Source of the DNA: Nannocystis punicea
GTDB lineage: Bacteria; Myxococcota_A; Polyangia; Nannocystales; Nannocystaceae
Reading direction: 5' to 3'
Assembly (NCBI RefSeq): GCF_026965555.1
Contig: NZ_CP114040.1
Coordinates: 6,572,001-6,636,000, forward strand
Length of the DNA stretch: 64,000 nucleotides
Shown piece after piece: positions 1 to 9,362 of this stretch. Position 1 is the stretch's first letter. Each line of letters opens with the position of its first letter. The notes beneath the pieces are model-generated. The model made no database searches. It was not told the DNA's origin and saw only the letters and a list, made by a program, of their open reading frames with translations. Made by a program: the position numbers and the translations under genes.

Positions 1-347
1 GCGACGCCGAGTAGCACCCGCGCCGGCGTCCTCCCTGCCGCACGCATGCGGCGCGAAGGATCGCGCGCCGCTGCGCCCGTACATGTCCCCCGGGACATCT
101 CATCCGTCCACCGACGCTCGCTCGTCGCTCGTCCATCTCCCGGAAGCTTCTGCCGGCGCCCGCGCCCGTGGCTCGCCGACACGGACAGATCCTTGAGGAC
201 AGCTCACCCGGACCGGGCCGCTCGTCCGCCGGCCCGCGCAGCGCCCTGCCGTCTCGCGCATCGCGTCGCCGCCTCGTGCCCGCCCCCGCACCCCGCCGCG
301 TCGAGGTCGCTTGCGCCGCGCCCAGCCTCGGGCAGCTTGCGCGCTCG
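1..347. other. Gap before first gene, with one repeat pair
   Basis: I see no convincing coding frame here; the open frames lack the codon-position pattern of the genes nearby. Two decamers of the dispersed 14-bp-phased family lie at 79-88 (GTACATGTCC) and 93-102 (GGACATCTCA). The remainder is GC-rich sequence leading into the lipoprotein gene that starts at 348. Confidence 0.5.
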
Positions 348-1817
348 ATGCACCGCGCCGCCCTCCGCCGCTCGCTCTCCCCGGTCCTCCCGCTCGTGTG
401 CCTCGCGCTCGCGTGTCACCGCGGCCAGGGCGTCGCCCTCGCGCCCGCGCAGGAGGTCGCGGCCCCCGTCGAGCCCGTCCCCGAACCTCCGCCGCCCCCG
501 CCTCCTGCGCCGCCGACAGCCGACCCGCACCTGCGCCAGGTCGCGGAGCAGGTCTACACCTTCGCCTATCCGCTCGTGCTCATGGACGTCACGCGTCAGG
601 TCATGACGACGCAGACGCCCATCAACACCTTCCAGCACATGCGCGCCTACCCCAGCGCCAAGTTCCGCGACGTCGTCAGCCCCAACGCCGACACCCTCTA
701 TTCCTCGGCCTGGCTCGACCTCGCCAGGGAGCCGATCGTCCTCGGCATCCCGGACATGGGCAAGCGTTACTGGCTCATGCCGATGCTCGACGCCTGGACC
801 AACGTGTTCGCCTCGCCGGGCACGCGCACCACCGGCAACAAGGCCCAGCACTTCGCCGTCGTCGGCCCCAACTGGCAGGGCCAGCTGCCCGAGGGCCTCG
901 TCGAGCTGCGCGCGCCGACCGACATCGTCTGGATCATCGGCCGCACCGCCGTCCACAGCGAGCTCGACACCCTCGCGGTGCACAAGCTGCAGGACCAGTA
1001 CAAGCTCACCCCGCTGTCCGGCTGGGGCCCGATGGCCGTCGCTCCCGAGCCGCCGCCCCTGACCACCGGCGTCGACATCGGCACCCCGCCGGCGCAGCAG
1101 GTCCAGGCCATGCCGCCCGAGCAGTTCATGGCCCGGGTCGCCGAGCTCTTGCCGGAGAACCCGCCGGCCGACGCCGACGGCGCCATGGTCGACAAGATGC
1201 GCGAGCTGAAGCTCGTGCGCGGCTCGCAGTGGGGCCCCGCCGAGCTCACGCCCTCGGCCGAGCTCGCATTGCGCGAGGGCTTCGAGAACGCCCGCGCCGA
1301 GCTGGCCGCCGCCGCTCGCCACTTGCCGGGCGACAAGGTCAACGGCTGGCGGATCTTCGGCGACACCGGCCAGTACGGCGTCGACTACGAGCGACGGGCC
1401 CTCGTCGCCGAGGTCGGCCTCGGCGCCAACCTGCCGCAGGACGCGCTCTACCCCGCCACCGCCGTCGACGGCGACGGCCAGCCGCTGACCGGCGCCAACC
1501 GCTACGTCCTGCACTTCGACAAGGGCGAGACGCCGCCGGTCGACGGCTTCTGGTCGGTCACCCTCTACGACGAGGAGCACTTCTTCGTCGCCAACCCGAT
1601 CGACCGCTACGCCGTCGGCGATCGCAGCAAGCTGCGGCGCAACAAGGACGGCTCGGTCGACATCTACATCCAGCAAGAGTCCCCCGGCAAGGCGCGGGAG
1701 ACCAACTGGCTGCCCGCCCCCGCCGGCCCCTTCAACCTCATCATGCGCCTCTACTGGCCCAAGGAGCAGGCCCTGACGGGCGACTGGGTCCCCCCGCCGG
1801 TGACGCGCATGCCCTGA
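348..1817 (+). CDS. DUF1254/DUF1214 lipoprotein
   Basis: Predicted 489-aa lipoprotein. The chosen ATG opens a lipoprotein signal peptide with lipobox LALAC; the frame stays open for 60 codons upstream, but that stretch does not look like protein. A Pro-rich linker (about residues 45-58) follows. An N-terminal DUF1254-like domain contains FAYPLVLMDVTRQ and SPNADTLYSSAWLDL, and a C-terminal DUF1214-like domain contains DGFWSVTLYD and NWLPAPAGPFNLIMRLYWP. Proteins with this pair of domains are widespread and exported, and their biochemical role is unsettled. Here it is probably an inner-face or outer-membrane lipoprotein. It stands alone, followed by a 470-bp gap with palindromes. The family call is firm; no function can be given. 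Confidence 0.88.
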   Translation: MHRAALRRSLSPVLPLVCLALACHRGQGVALAPAQEVAAPVEPVPEPPPPPPPAPPTADPHLRQVAEQVYTFAYPLVLMDVTRQVMTTQTPINTFQHMRAYPSAKFRDVVSPNADTLYSSAWLDLAREPIVLGIPDMGKRYWLMPMLDAWTNVFASPGTRTTGNKAQHFAVVGPNWQGQLPEGLVELRAPTDIVWIIGRTAVHSELDTLAVHKLQDQYKLTPLSGWGPMAVAPEPPPLTTGVDIGTPPAQQVQAMPPEQFMARVAELLPENPPADADGAMVDKMRELKLVRGSQWGPAELTPSAELALREGFENARAELAAAARHLPGDKVNGWRIFGDTGQYGVDYERRALVAEVGLGANLPQDALYPATAVDGDGQPLTGANRYVLHFDKGETPPVDGFWSVTLYDEEHFFVANPIDRYAVGDRSKLRRNKDGSVDIYIQQESPGKARETNWLPAPAGPFNLIMRLYWPKEQALTGDWVPPPVTRMP

Positions 1818-2290
1818 GCGTCGGCGCGCCCTCTCGTAGGACCTTCAGGACATGTCCTGAAGGTCCATCCGTGCGACCGGCGCGCGTGCATTATGTGACC
1901 ATAAGGACATGTCCATAAGCACAACCGACACGCCACCCGCGCCGCCCGTGCCGAGCCCGTCGCGCCCGCCCACGGCTGCCCCGAAGGACCTGTCCCGAAA
2001 TACTCCCCACAGCTGACGGCGCCCGGCTCGACCGTCGCGCGCTCGCCCGCTTCTGTCTCAAGAGACCTGGCCCTGAGAACAAGTCGCGCGCTCGTTCGCT
2101 GCGGCGGCCCGGCCCGGCTCCGGCGAGCGCGTCGGCTGCCGCGCCGACGCGCCTCGCCTGCCGCTCTCGTCGCGAACGCGCCCGCGCCCGCGCCCGCGTG
2201 CGCCTCGGCGAGTGGTCCGCGTCCTGGTCCGCGTGCATCCCCGGGTGGACCGCACGATGAGGCCGCGCTCGAGCTCGGCCAGGAGCGTGG
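1818..2290. other. 473-bp gap with decamers, no gene
   Basis: It holds the perfect palindrome at 1839-1866, GGACATGTCC at 1905-1914, a GGACCTGTCC variant near 1986 and simple CGCCCG-rich sequence around 2180-2200. I see no coding region. AGGAG at 2281-2285 is the ribosome-binding site of the next gene. Confidence 0.5.
1839..1866. repeat. 28-bp perfect palindrome around GGACATGTCC
   Basis: Positions 1839-1866 read the same on both strands with no loop; the centre is GGACATGTCC at 1848-1857 and the outer arms are GGACC/GGTCC. It lies 21 bp after the stop of the DUF1254 gene. A second GGACATGTCC sits at 1905-1914. As RNA the element could only form a hairpin with a minimal loop, and no T-run follows, so a simple intrinsic terminator is unlikely. 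Confidence 0.8.
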
Positions 2291-4147
2291 ATGATCATGA
2301 ACAAGCACGTTGCGACCCTCGCCGTCCTCCTCGCCGTCACCGGCGCCTGCCCTTCGTCCTCCAAACCCGGAGCCGCCGCCGACCCGATGCTGCCCACCGG
2401 GCCCGACGACTCGCAGGACAGCCCGCCCGGCGGCTTCACCAACGGCGTCGTCACGGCCTCCTCGCAGGTGGCGGCCGACGCCGGTAGCCGCGTCCTCGCC
2501 GCGGGAGGCAACGCCATCGACGCCGCCGCGACCGTCCAGTTCATGCTCAACGTCGTCGAGCCGCAGTCGTCCGGCCTCGGCGGCGGCGGCTTCCTCCTGA
2601 TCTACCTCGCCGACGAGGACAAGACCTACGTCATCGACGCCTCCGAGCGCGCGCCCGCCGGGGCCAAGGCCGACATGTTCGTCAGCCAGGCCGACGCCGA
2701 GGTGCGCGGCTCGTCGGGCTACATCGTCGGCGTGCCCGGCACCCTCAAGGGCATCGCCACCGCCCTGGAAAAGTGGGGCACCACCGACCTCGCCGCCGCC
2801 GTCGCGCCGGCCATCGTCGCCGCCGAGCGGGGCGTGCGGGTGCACCCGCTGCTCGCCGAGGACATCCGCAGCGGTCGGCTCGACCACGAGCTCGGCGACC
2901 CCGCCTACGACGAGGCCCGCGCGGTGTTTCGCCCCACCGAGAAGCCGCTGGTCGAGGGCGACATGCTCACGCAGCCCTTCCTCGCGCGCACCTTGAAGAT
3001 CCTCGCCGCCGACGGCACGAGCGCCTTCTACGACTGCGGCGACGACACCGGCCTCGCCGAGGCCATCGTCGAGGCCCAGCGAGCCACCCGCGAGGTCAAC
3101 CCGGACGGGGTCGGCAGCATGACCTGCGACGACCTGCAGAAGTACGACGTCGTCATCCGCAACCCGCTGTCGCGGCCGTACCGCAACTACACCGTCGTCA
3201 CCGCCCCGCCGCCCTCGGCCGGCGGCGTCGGCCTGCTGCAGATGCTCGGCGTCCTCGAGCGCTTCCCGATCGGCGGCGAGGACATGGGCCCGATGGACAG
3301 CCAGACTTTGAACCTCGAGCAGGAGGCCATGCGCCTCGCCTACGCCGACCGGGCCATGTGGATCGGCGATCCCGACGTCGTCCGCGTCCCCGTCGCCGGC
3401 CTGCTGTCGACCGGCTACATCGAGGACCGCTCGCGGTCGATCCAGCTCGGCGCGCGGATCCCCGAGATCGTCGCCGGCGACCCGCGGCCGTTCGATCCGA
3501 CCGACCGGCCCGAGGGCATGATCGCCCCGGTCACCGGCGACCCGCGCGACGGCGGCGGCCACACCACCCACTTCAACGTCATCGACGGCGCCGGCAACAT
3601 GGTCAGCTGGACCAGCACCCTGTCGTCGGCGTGGGGCTCCGGCCTGATGGTCCCGAACTACGGCTTCATGCTCAACGACTCGCTGTCCAACTTCAACCAT
3701 CACCCGACCCGCAGCACCGACCCGAACGCGATCGACCCCGGCACCAACGACCCCGCGCCGAACAAGCGCCCGCTCAGCAGCATGGCCCCGACCCTGCTGT
3801 TCGTCGACGGCCGGCCGATCGCCGCCTACGGGGCCGCCGGCGGCTCCACCATCCTCAGCACCATGCTGACGCTCACCCTGAACCTCGTCGATCACGACAT
3901 GAAGCTGGCCGAGGCGATCGCCGCCCCGCGCCTCACCCTGCAGAGCGGCAGCAGGAGCGCCGTCACCGGGGTCGAGCCCGGCCTCATGCTCAAGAACCTC
4001 GAGCCCCTGCGCAGGCTCGGCTACTCGTTCGACCTCGTGTTCAGGCTCGGCGCCGCCCAGGCCGCCGTCCTGTTCCCCGCCACCGGCGAGAGCTACGGCG
4101 CCGCCGACCCGCGCCGGCTCGGCGGCGTCGCCGGCCCGTCCAGGTGA
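2291..4147 (+). CDS. ggt: Gamma-glutamyltransferase, lipoprotein
   Basis: 618-aa member of the N-terminal nucleophile gamma-glutamyltranspeptidase family, which cleaves or transfers the gamma-glutamyl group of glutathione and similar substrates. A short signal ends in lipobox VTGAC (Cys20), so the enzyme is probably anchored in the envelope. The large-subunit signature ASSQVAADAGSRVLAAGGNA is at about residues 56-75. Autocleavage is expected before Thr425 in GGGHTTHFNV, the first residue of the small subunit. KRPLSSMAPT and GGSTI, which shape the oxyanion hole and glutamate site, are present. Length fits the family. AGGAG lies 5 nt before the chosen ATG; an in-frame ATG at 2297 is an alternative start. 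The family call is secure; the substrate in vivo is unknown. Confidence 0.94.
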   Translation: MIMNKHVATLAVLLAVTGACPSSSKPGAAADPMLPTGPDDSQDSPPGGFTNGVVTASSQVAADAGSRVLAAGGNAIDAAATVQFMLNVVEPQSSGLGGGGFLLIYLADEDKTYVIDASERAPAGAKADMFVSQADAEVRGSSGYIVGVPGTLKGIATALEKWGTTDLAAAVAPAIVAAERGVRVHPLLAEDIRSGRLDHELGDPAYDEARAVFRPTEKPLVEGDMLTQPFLARTLKILAADGTSAFYDCGDDTGLAEAIVEAQRATREVNPDGVGSMTCDDLQKYDVVIRNPLSRPYRNYTVVTAPPPSAGGVGLLQMLGVLERFPIGGEDMGPMDSQTLNLEQEAMRLAYADRAMWIGDPDVVRVPVAGLLSTGYIEDRSRSIQLGARIPEIVAGDPRPFDPTDRPEGMIAPVTGDPRDGGGHTTHFNVIDGAGNMVSWTSTLSSAWGSGLMVPNYGFMLNDSLSNFNHHPTRSTDPNAIDPGTNDPAPNKRPLSSMAPTLLFVDGRPIAAYGAAGGSTILSTMLTLTLNLVDHDMKLAEAIAAPRLTLQSGSRSAVTGVEPGLMLKNLEPLRRLGYSFDLVFRLGAAQAAVLFPATGESYGAADPRRLGGVAGPSR

Positions 4148-4153
4148 CCCGAA

Positions 4154-4219
4154 GGGCATGCCCTCCCGGACATGCCCTTCAGAACATGCTCACGAGGGCA
4201 TGTCCGCACGGACATGCCC
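4154..4219. repeat. Five-unit 14-bp-phased decamer array
   Basis: Decamers start at 4154 (GGGCATGCCC), 4168 (GGACATGCCC), 4182 (GAACATGCTC), 4196 (GGGCATGTCC) and 4210 (GGACATGCCC). Each is separated by exactly 4 bp, giving a strict 14-bp period. The array fills the whole space between the convergent ggt and AAC(3) genes. Confidence 0.9.
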
Positions 4220-4221
4220 TT

Positions 4222-5049
4222 TCAGCGCGCGTCGAGCTCGGCCGCCGTCGCGGCCATGATCGGCACCGCGAAGTCGACCAGCGCGCGGGCCGGCAGCAGG
4301 TGGCTGGCGGCCGCGCCGATCGGCCCGCTGCGGGCCAGCCCGGCGGCGAGGAAGCGCTCGACGATGGCGCCGAAGAGCCGGTCGGGCCAGTCCTTGATCC
4401 CGTTCATGCTGTCGAACTCCTCGACGTCGAGCCACACGCGGGCGCCGTCGCGCAGCACGGGCACGCGCACGCGGGCCACCCGCTTGTCCGGGATCGGCGC
4501 CAGCGCCTCGGCGTAGTGCAGTAGCGTCACCTGGTCGAGGTCGGAGCCGACCAGCAGCACCTTGCCGCCGACCTCGCACAGGCGCGCCAGCGGCGAGCCC
4601 TCGCCGAGGCCGTAATTCGGCGCGTGGTCGCGAGTCAGGAACTCGGCGAGCGCGCCCGCGGCCCCCATGCGCATGCCGACGTTGGCGCTGCAGCGCACCT
4701 TCGGGTGGCCGCGAAAGAACTCGGCCAGCACCCCGAAGTCGCGGCTCGCTCGCGTCAGGGAGGGGTCGAACGGCGGACAGTGCTCTTCGATGAAGCGCTC
4801 GTCCTCGGGCGGGTGCAGCCCTCGACCGATGTCGTCGTACGGCGACGGACAGCCGAGGTACACCATCATCGTCCCGACCTCGCCGACCGCCGCGAGGATC
4901 GCCGCGATGAGCGTGTCGGGCCCGCCCAGCAGCGATCCGGCCGCGCGCAGCGACGCGTGCACCATCACAGTGTCGCCGGGCACGACGCCGAGCGCCGCGC
5001 AGTCGCGCACGAGCATCTCCTGGGTGATCCGCGGACAGGCGAGGTTCAT
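4222..5049 (-). CDS. AAC(3)-family N-acetyltransferase
   Basis: 275-aa protein of the aminoglycoside 3-N-acetyltransferase (antibiotic_NAT) family, which transfers acetyl from acetyl-CoA to an amino group. Visible family blocks are DTVMVHASLRAAG, GGPDTLIAAILAAVG, GLGEGSPLARLCEVGGKVLL and DQVTLLHYAEALA. The length matches AAC(3) enzymes. The ATG is preceded by AGGAG about 5 nt upstream on the minus strand. The gene stands alone, convergent with ggt and divergent from a small unknown. Family members include chromosomal acetyltransferases of unknown substrate, so a resistance function should not be assumed. There is no mobile element nearby. Confidence 0.88.
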   Translation of the reverse strand: MNLACPRITQEMLVRDCAALGVVPGDTVMVHASLRAAGSLLGGPDTLIAAILAAVGEVGTMMVYLGCPSPYDDIGRGLHPPEDERFIEEHCPPFDPSLTRASRDFGVLAEFFRGHPKVRCSANVGMRMGAAGALAEFLTRDHAPNYGLGEGSPLARLCEVGGKVLLVGSDLDQVTLLHYAEALAPIPDKRVARVRVPVLRDGARVWLDVEEFDSMNGIKDWPDRLFGAIVERFLAAGLARSGPIGAAASHLLPARALVDFAVPIMAATAAELDAR

Positions 5050-5123
5050 GGTCGCTCCTGGCCGCGACCATAGGCCGGACCCGCGCCGACGACAAGCGCG
5101 GGCCCGCGGTGTTACAAGCAGAC

Positions 5124-5567
5124 ATGGACCCGCACGTCCTCGATCTCGGGACGCACATCGGCCCGACTCTGGTGCGGCGGCAGTTCCTCGACGCCCACCC
5201 GCACGTCGGCGACGCGCTCGAGCGGGCCCACGCGCGGATCGTCGTGTTCGAGCCCGACGACCACGACCTCGCGTTCTTCCCCGCCGTCCAGCGCGCCCTC
5301 GACGTCGCCGTCCCGGCTGTCCCTGCGGACATCTTGCCGCTCTTCGTCGCCCTCGTGGTCCTGCCCGACCTCGTCGCCGCCTGCGGCTACGACTTCTCCC
5401 GCACCCACGCCCCGGTGCCGCCGCTCGCCTGCCCGCGCGGCGACGTCCTCGGCTACATCGCCCTCGGCGAGGGCGGCGGCCTGTTCTTCGCCGCCGACGG
5501 CCGCCGCGGCACGCCCACGCCCGAAGCAGTGCTCGCCGTGCTCGCGCGCGCCGCGTCTCGACGCTGA
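5124..5567 (+). CDS. Hypothetical protein
   Basis: 147-aa protein that I do not recognise. Codon third positions are almost all G or C, as in the genes nearby, which supports real coding. A hydrophobic run around residues 70-95 (ILPLFVALVVLPDLVAACGY) may be a single helix or a buried core segment; there is no signal peptide. A TACAAG hexamer lies 5 nt before the ATG, suggesting a leaderless transcript. A degenerate repeat pair (5313-5322 and 5327-5336, 14 bp apart) lies inside the frame. Divergent from the AAC(3) gene, with 74 bp between them. Confidence 0.6.
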   Translation: MDPHVLDLGTHIGPTLVRRQFLDAHPHVGDALERAHARIVVFEPDDHDLAFFPAVQRALDVAVPAVPADILPLFVALVVLPDLVAACGYDFSRTHAPVPPLACPRGDVLGYIALGEGGGLFFAADGRRGTPTPEAVLAVLARAASRR

Positions 5568-5629
5568 AACGACGACGACCCCGGGAGCCGCGCCCCCGAG
5601 GTCGTCCTCGCGTCATCCGCGGCGCGGCG

Positions 5630-7900
5630 TCAGACCGCCGGCGTCACGCCGAGCTCGGTGAGCAGGTGGTCGGCGCCGTCGACCGCGTCCATCACCCACA
5701 GGACGTAGCGGATGTCGACGTGGATCGAGCGGGTGATCGGCGGCATGAACACCCAGTCGCTGGCCATCGCCTCGATGTTGCCGTCGAACACCAGGCCGGT
5801 GAGCTCGCCCTTGGCGTTGAGCGTGGCCGAGCCGGAGTTGCCGCCGGTGATGTCGAGGTCGGCGAGGAAGTTGACCGGCACTTCGCCCAGCTCCTGGGCC
5901 GTGTAGGGCCCGAACTTCCGCGCCGCGATCGCGTCGAGCGCCGCCTTCGGGGCCGCGAACGGCTCCTCGCCGGTGTTCTTCACCACCATCTCCGACACCG
6001 TCGTGAACGGCTTGTAGACCGGCGCGCCGGCCGACGGCGAGTAGCCGCGGATGGTCCCGAAGGTCACGCGCAGCGTCGAGTTGGCGTCGGGCGCCAGCGA
6101 CCCGTTGTGGTAGGCGCGCAGCGCCTCGATGTAGCGCGGGCGCAGCGCGGCCATCGCCCCGGTCGCGGCCTCGCCCTGCTTCTTGTGCTCGTCGACGATC
6201 GGCCGCAGCTTGGCCGCCAGCTTGACGAACGGGTCGGCGCTGGCCTTGACCGTCTTGGCGCTCGACGCCCGCAGCGCCTCGAGGCGGACCACCGCGTCGC
6301 CGAGCTTGGTGCCCTTGTAGAGCTTGTCGAGCGCGCGGTCGATGTCGTTGTCGGTGATCGTCCCCTTCTTGCCGACGATCGTCGTCAGCACCTCGGGGCG
6401 CTCGGCCTCGGGCAGCTTGGCGGCGCGCTGCAGGTACAGGCGGAACACCGCGCGGTCGAGCTCGGGGTGGTAGTTGGCCTGCAGCGCCTGCATCGACTGC
6501 TCGAGGTCCCGCTCGTCGCGGGCCTGCATGCCGAGCTTGCGCTGGTCGTCCGGCTTGGCGCGCTCGTCGGCCAGGCGCACGATCGTGTCGGCCGCCTGCA
6601 GCAGCAGCGAGCCGCGCACCAGGTCGTCGTGGGCCGCGTCGCGCTCGCGCGTCTTCGCCTTCTCGGTCGTCAGCGTCGCCATCTGCGCCAGCACGTCGCC
6701 GTACTTGGCCTTGCGCGCCTCGTCGCCCTCGATCCACTTCTGCAGCTCGCCCTCGATGCGGGCCTTGTCGGCCGCGACCCCGCCCTTGACCAGGCCGTCG
6801 CGCATGCCGCGGAAGTTGAGCAGGTAGTTGTTGAGCCCGCGCAGGCGCGAGGCCCCGGCGATCTGCGCCTTCGGGTCCTTCTTGCCGATCCCCTCCATCA
6901 CCGCGATCAGCTCCTCGTACAGCTGGATCTGCCGGCTGTAGTACCAGTCGGCCGCCTGCTGCGCCTCGGCCGAGGTCTTGAGCCGCTGCGTGCGGCCCGG
7001 GTAGCCGGCCACCATCACCAGGCTGCCCTCGGTCGCCTTGTCGGTCGCCACCTTCAGGTGGTGCTTCGGCTTGTACGGCACGTTCTCCGGCGAGAAGTCG
7101 GCCGGCTGGCCGTCCTTGCCGACGTACGCGCGCAGGAACGAGAAGTCGCCGGTGTGCCGCGGCCAGCGCCAGTTGTCGATGTCGCCGCCGAACACGCCGA
7201 TGCCCTCGTGCGGCGCGTACACCAGGCGCACGTCGCGGAGCTCGGTCTGCTCGATCTGGAAGAACTGCGCCCCCTCGTAGAAGCTCGCCACGGTGCAGCG
7301 CACGCCCGCGCGACCGCCCTCGCACGCGCCCACCAGCTGCTTGCGGCGGTCCTCGATCTGCCCCGCGCGCTTGTCGTCGGGCGCGCCCTCGAGCCCGCCG
7401 AGCACCTTGTCGGAGACGTCCGTGAACGCGGTGGTCACGAACACGCGCGCCGCCGGGCCGCCCGACTTCTCGTCGGCGCGGGTCTTGGCCAGGTAGCCGT
7501 TGTCGAGCAGGTTGTTCTCGGGCGTCGAGTTGGTCTGCAGGTAGCGCGTCACGCAGTGGTGATTGGTGACGATCAGGCCCTCGGGCGACACGAACGAGGC
7601 CGAGCAGCCGCCGAGGCTGACGATCGCGCCGAGCGGGAAGGCCGTCGGGTCGGTCAGCGCCGCCGGGTCGTAAGCGAGCCCGAGGCTCTTCAGCGTCTCC
7701 GCGTGGGCCGTCATCTGCCCGGGCATCCACATCCCGCCGGGGTTCTCGAACTTGACGGCGGGCGTGGTCGGACCTGTCTCTTGGGCCACACTCTCGCCGC
7801 CGGTCGGAGTGGCCGAGTCGGCGCCCTTGCCGGCGCAACCGGCGAGGAGGAGCACGAGGGTGAGGCTGGAAGGCAGCGCGGCGGGGAGGGTGCGGAGCAT
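5630..7900 (-). CDS. S46 dipeptidyl-peptidase (DPP7-like), lipoprotein
   Basis: 756-aa serine exopeptidase of family S46, which removes dipeptides from peptide N-termini in the envelope. The lipobox LLAGC (Cys22) indicates anchoring. The chymotrypsin-like triad is visible: His in VTNHHC (about 114-115), Asp242 in GGDIDNWRWPRHTGDF, and Ser in GGNSGSA near the C-terminus. The helical lid inserted between the lobes accounts for the length. In the motif LVFDGN the residue after Asp is Gly. S46 enzymes with Gly here (DPP7) prefer hydrophobic P1, while those with Arg (DPP11) prefer Asp/Glu, so DPP7-like specificity is inferred. A GATACC hexamer lies 9 nt before the ATG. Confidence 0.92.
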   Translation of the reverse strand: MLRTLPAALPSSLTLVLLLAGCAGKGADSATPTGGESVAQETGPTTPAVKFENPGGMWMPGQMTAHAETLKSLGLAYDPAALTDPTAFPLGAIVSLGGCSASFVSPEGLIVTNHHCVTRYLQTNSTPENNLLDNGYLAKTRADEKSGGPAARVFVTTAFTDVSDKVLGGLEGAPDDKRAGQIEDRRKQLVGACEGGRAGVRCTVASFYEGAQFFQIEQTELRDVRLVYAPHEGIGVFGGDIDNWRWPRHTGDFSFLRAYVGKDGQPADFSPENVPYKPKHHLKVATDKATEGSLVMVAGYPGRTQRLKTSAEAQQAADWYYSRQIQLYEELIAVMEGIGKKDPKAQIAGASRLRGLNNYLLNFRGMRDGLVKGGVAADKARIEGELQKWIEGDEARKAKYGDVLAQMATLTTEKAKTRERDAAHDDLVRGSLLLQAADTIVRLADERAKPDDQRKLGMQARDERDLEQSMQALQANYHPELDRAVFRLYLQRAAKLPEAERPEVLTTIVGKKGTITDNDIDRALDKLYKGTKLGDAVVRLEALRASSAKTVKASADPFVKLAAKLRPIVDEHKKQGEAATGAMAALRPRYIEALRAYHNGSLAPDANSTLRVTFGTIRGYSPSAGAPVYKPFTTVSEMVVKNTGEEPFAAPKAALDAIAARKFGPYTAQELGEVPVNFLADLDITGGNSGSATLNAKGELTGLVFDGNIEAMASDWVFMPPITRSIHVDIRYVLWVMDAVDGADHLLTELGVTPAV

Positions 7901-8092
7901 GCCGGGATGGGTATCAGATCCGCGCGGTGGCTGCGCGCCGCATTCGCGTGACCTCCCCGGGTCTCGCGCGGTGAAACCGGCGCGAGCGCGCGGCACCGGG
8001 CCCGGCGGCCCGCGCGGCCCGTGAGCTGCCCACGTGCGCCCCCTCGCACGGACTTGCCCGCAGCGGGCCCTGAGGTTTAGCCTTCCGCGCGC

Positions 8093-9148
8093 GTGCCTCG
8101 CCCTCGCGTCTCGCTGCTCGTCGGCAACCCCACGGCCCGCAGCGGCAAGGCCGAGGCGGCGATCGCCGCGGCGATGGAGGGCCTGACGAAGGCCCGGCTG
8201 GAGCCCGAGTTCTTCTCGACGCTGCCGCAGGGGGCCACGGTCGCGGCGCTCGCCGACCGGCTCGAGCGCGGCGACGTGGCGCGGGTGATCTACCTCGGCG
8301 GCGACGGCACCTTCGCCGAGACCGCCAAGGGCATCATCCTCGCCCGCGAGCGCTGCGGCGTCGACACGCCGATGGGCATGTTGCCGATGGGCACCGCCAA
8401 CGACCAGGGCCGCAGCTTCGGCGTCCACTCCGGCCTCAAGGCCCTGCCCGACAACATCGCCATCATCGCCGCCGGCGTCGAGCAGTGGCTGGACGTAGGT
8501 CAGGTCGAGGCCTTCGACGCCGCCGGCGAGGTCGTCGACCACGACCTCTGGTTCGACAGCTGGGGCCTCGGCCTGTCGGCGCAGATCCTGGCCAAGCGCA
8601 ACCGCGACCGCAAGATCGTCGCCAAGATCCCCGTCCTGCGCCAGCTCTACCGCGACAAGCTGGTCTACATCCGCGCCGGCCTGTCGAGCCTCGCCAAGAA
8701 CGCCCTCAAGTCGCTGGTCGGCAAGGCCCGCTTCGCCGCGCTCATCACCATCGACGGCGAGACCCGCGAGCTCGGCGGGATCAACGACATCGTCATCAAG
8801 GGCACCCTGCTCTACGGCGGCGACTGGATCTTCGACCCCACCTCCAAGCCCGACGACGGCAAGTTCGAGGTCATCATCGTCGAGAACCCCGCCGACTGGG
8901 GCGCCACCACGCTCCGGGCCCACAAGCGCAACCCGGTGACGAGCGACGACCTCGCGGTCCTCGGCCTCGCGCCCAAGCAGATCCCGCGCGGCTCGCAGAT
9001 CGAGGTCAAGATCTTCCGCCCCGCCGGCATGGGCCCGGTGCCCTCGCAGATCGACGGCGAGGAGTACGTCTCGACCGATCACTACCGGATCCGCAACCTC
9101 TTCCACTACCTGCGCATCATCGTCCCCGAGGACCCGCACTGGGTCTGA
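8093..9148 (+). CDS. Diacylglycerol/lipid kinase family protein
   Basis: 351-aa protein of the DAGK catalytic family (YegS/BmrU-like), which phosphorylates diacylglycerol or related lipids with ATP. The nucleotide signature GGDGTF is at about residues 83-88 after the opening VGNPTARSGK block, and a second conserved region PMGTANDQGRSFG follows. The C-terminal lobe is of the expected kind (VSTDHYRIRNLFHY). The start is GTG; a TAGCCT hexamer 9 nt upstream and the lack of a Shine-Dalgarno suggest a leaderless or very short leader. Divergent from the S46 peptidase gene. Substrate unknown. Confidence 0.88.
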   Translation: MPRPRVSLLVGNPTARSGKAEAAIAAAMEGLTKARLEPEFFSTLPQGATVAALADRLERGDVARVIYLGGDGTFAETAKGIILARERCGVDTPMGMLPMGTANDQGRSFGVHSGLKALPDNIAIIAAGVEQWLDVGQVEAFDAAGEVVDHDLWFDSWGLGLSAQILAKRNRDRKIVAKIPVLRQLYRDKLVYIRAGLSSLAKNALKSLVGKARFAALITIDGETRELGGINDIVIKGTLLYGGDWIFDPTSKPDDGKFEVIIVENPADWGATTLRAHKRNPVTSDDLAVLGLAPKQIPRGSQIEVKIFRPAGMGPVPSQIDGEEYVSTDHYRIRNLFHYLRIIVPEDPHWV

Positions 9149-9362
9149 CGCGCGCGACCTCGACGTCTCGCAGGCATCGCTCGTGATCGCGGGCGACCGC
9201 ACATCCTCGGCCCGCGGCGCCGCAGCCGTTGCGCAACGCCTCACCACCGCGCACCGCCGCCTCGCTCGTGCGCCCGCCGCCGGCGCCCTCGTCGGGCTCG
9301 CTGGCCGCCCGCGCGCTTGCGGGGCGCGGGCGGCCCGTGGCACGCTGGTCCGCCGGTTCGCA

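Noticed and set aside
4222..5049. Acquired aminoglycoside-resistance gene
   Set aside because: Family membership is clear, but base composition matches the surroundings and there is no mobile element; chromosomal members often have other or unknown substrates.
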